Positions 63,670 through 64,000 of a stretch of DNA of 64,000 nucleotides are shown in pieces (the first letter of the stretch is position 1; the number at the start of each line of letters is the position of its first letter). The notes under the pieces are model-generated. The model saw nothing but the letters and a program-made list of their open reading frames with translations. It was not told the origin of the DNA and did not search any database. Position numbers and translations under genes: made by a program. Source of the DNA: Flavobacterium salilacus subsp. salilacus (GTDB lineage Bacteria; Bacteroidota; Bacteroidia; Flavobacteriales; Flavobacteriaceae). The stretch spans positions 372,001 through 436,000 of the forward strand of contig NZ_SKBP01000001.1 in the NCBI RefSeq assembly GCF_004634195.1, written 5' to 3'.

Positions 63670-63798
63670 TTAGGTCATTACATATATCATCTCCTTTTGG
63701 GTTGAAACAAGTTGCTCGTCACTACATAATAATGCCATGGGCTGCGGCAGACAGAGCTGCTGACTTATATATATACTATGTAGTATTTGATGTTTCAT
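63670..63798 (-). CDS. Doubtful small ORF (42 aa) ahead of a terminator
   Basis: From the ATG at 63798 a 42-residue frame (MKHQILHSIYISQQLCLPQP...) runs to a TAA 27 bases before a good terminator. It has no recognisable family, signal or helix. Near its end the DNA has a strong purine-rich AAGGAG followed by ATG codons. It could be a leader or small-RNA transcript rather than a protein gene. Confidence 0.2.
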   Translation of the reverse strand: MKHQILHSIYISQQLCLPQPMALLCSDEQLVSTQKEMIYVMT

Positions 63799-64000
63799 TT
63801 TTATAGTATTTGTTGTTGTTTTTACTGATGCAAATATTGAACGTTTTTTTGAATTACACAAGAAAAATTTTAATTTATTTTATTGACTATCAGGTATTTA
63901 TGTTTAAATAAAGGCAATAAAATCCCTGTCCGTATTACACGGATATTTGTGATTTGCAACAATCGTCTGTCTCTCAATTGTTTTCTGTTCAATGCTTACT

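Larger units (their letters stand above)
63596..64000. other. Region upstream of the tRNA array
   Basis: About 400 AT-rich bases. It holds a terminator at 63619-63643 and a doubtful small frame at 63670-63798. I found no convincing promoter for the array; no other gene is visible to the window edge. Confidence 0.5.

Noticed and set aside
63690..63710. Sequence resembling the 3' end of 16S rRNA (ATCATCTCCTTTTGGG)
   Set aside because: Only about ten bases are similar and no rRNA sequence surrounds it; on the other strand it simply reads as a purine-rich ribosome-binding-like stretch.
1..64000. CRISPR arrays, insertion sequences, prophage or integrase genes
   Set aside because: No evenly spaced repeats, transposase, integrase or phage structural genes were found; the only long direct repeat is the lipoprotein duplication.

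Overview
The window looks like chromosomal DNA from a member of the Bacteroidota, most likely family Flavobacteriaceae (Flavobacterium or a close relative). The evidence is AT-rich DNA, a full-length SprA (the type IX secretion translocon and gliding protein), a six-gene alternative complex III (act) operon joined to a cytochrome oxidase, a DUF2723 membrane glycosyltransferase-like protein, and many promoters of the Bacteroidota type (TAnnTTTG at -7, in two cases with TTTG 18-19 bases upstream). There is no sign of phage, insertion sequences or CRISPR.

Layout. 1-4.3 kb: the start of a peroxiredoxin-like lipoprotein gene, then a DUF255 thioredoxin-domain protein, an MscS channel and an unknown secreted protein. 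4.3-7.7 kb (minus strand): a TolC / membrane-fusion-protein / tsaB cluster. 7.8-9.2 kb: a DUF4403 lipoprotein. 9.2-14.3 kb (minus): a cytochrome oxidase biogenesis block with heme O synthase, two subunit III proteins, subunit IV, a cysteine-free SCO-like protein, SCO, DUF420 and a small CxxC protein. 14.5-29.4 kb (minus): deoC, VanZ, gcvH, sprA, ruvA, malic enzyme, queG, a small HEPN-like gene, ruvB and a small acetyltransferase. 29.5-41 kb (minus): actABCDEF followed by oxidase subunits II and I. Together with the 9-14 kb block this gives the menaquinol to cytochrome c to oxygen branch of the respiratory chain, split over two loci. 41-46.4 kb: a SPOR protein and rimP-nusA-infB, with a terminator-like hairpin in the short rimP leader. 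46.5-57.8 kb: universal stress protein, tRNA-Gln, DUF2723 protein, polysaccharide deacetylase, a thioredoxin fold without cysteines, a metallophosphoesterase, DNA polymerase I and a serine hydrolase.

57.8-59.7 kb is the most unusual part. Two tandem lipoprotein genes share an identical 162-residue N-terminal part and then switch abruptly to unrelated tails of about 60 residues. Both tails keep six cysteines at exactly the same spacing (x6, x14, x12, x14, x6). A small membrane protein follows, and a possible remnant of a similar reading frame lies upstream. This resembles a diversifying cassette system, possibly a secreted-peptide and immunity arrangement, but the function is not known.

59.7-62.9 kb: a LacI-type regulator and two Tat-exported ferritin-like proteins. 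62.9-63.6 kb: a tightly packed array of eight minus-strand tRNA genes (Ser, Cys, Asp, Pro, Leu, Leu, Gln, His). Several have odd structures, including two Leu-anticodon tRNAs with short variable loops. The last 400 bases hold a terminator and at most a doubtful small ORF.
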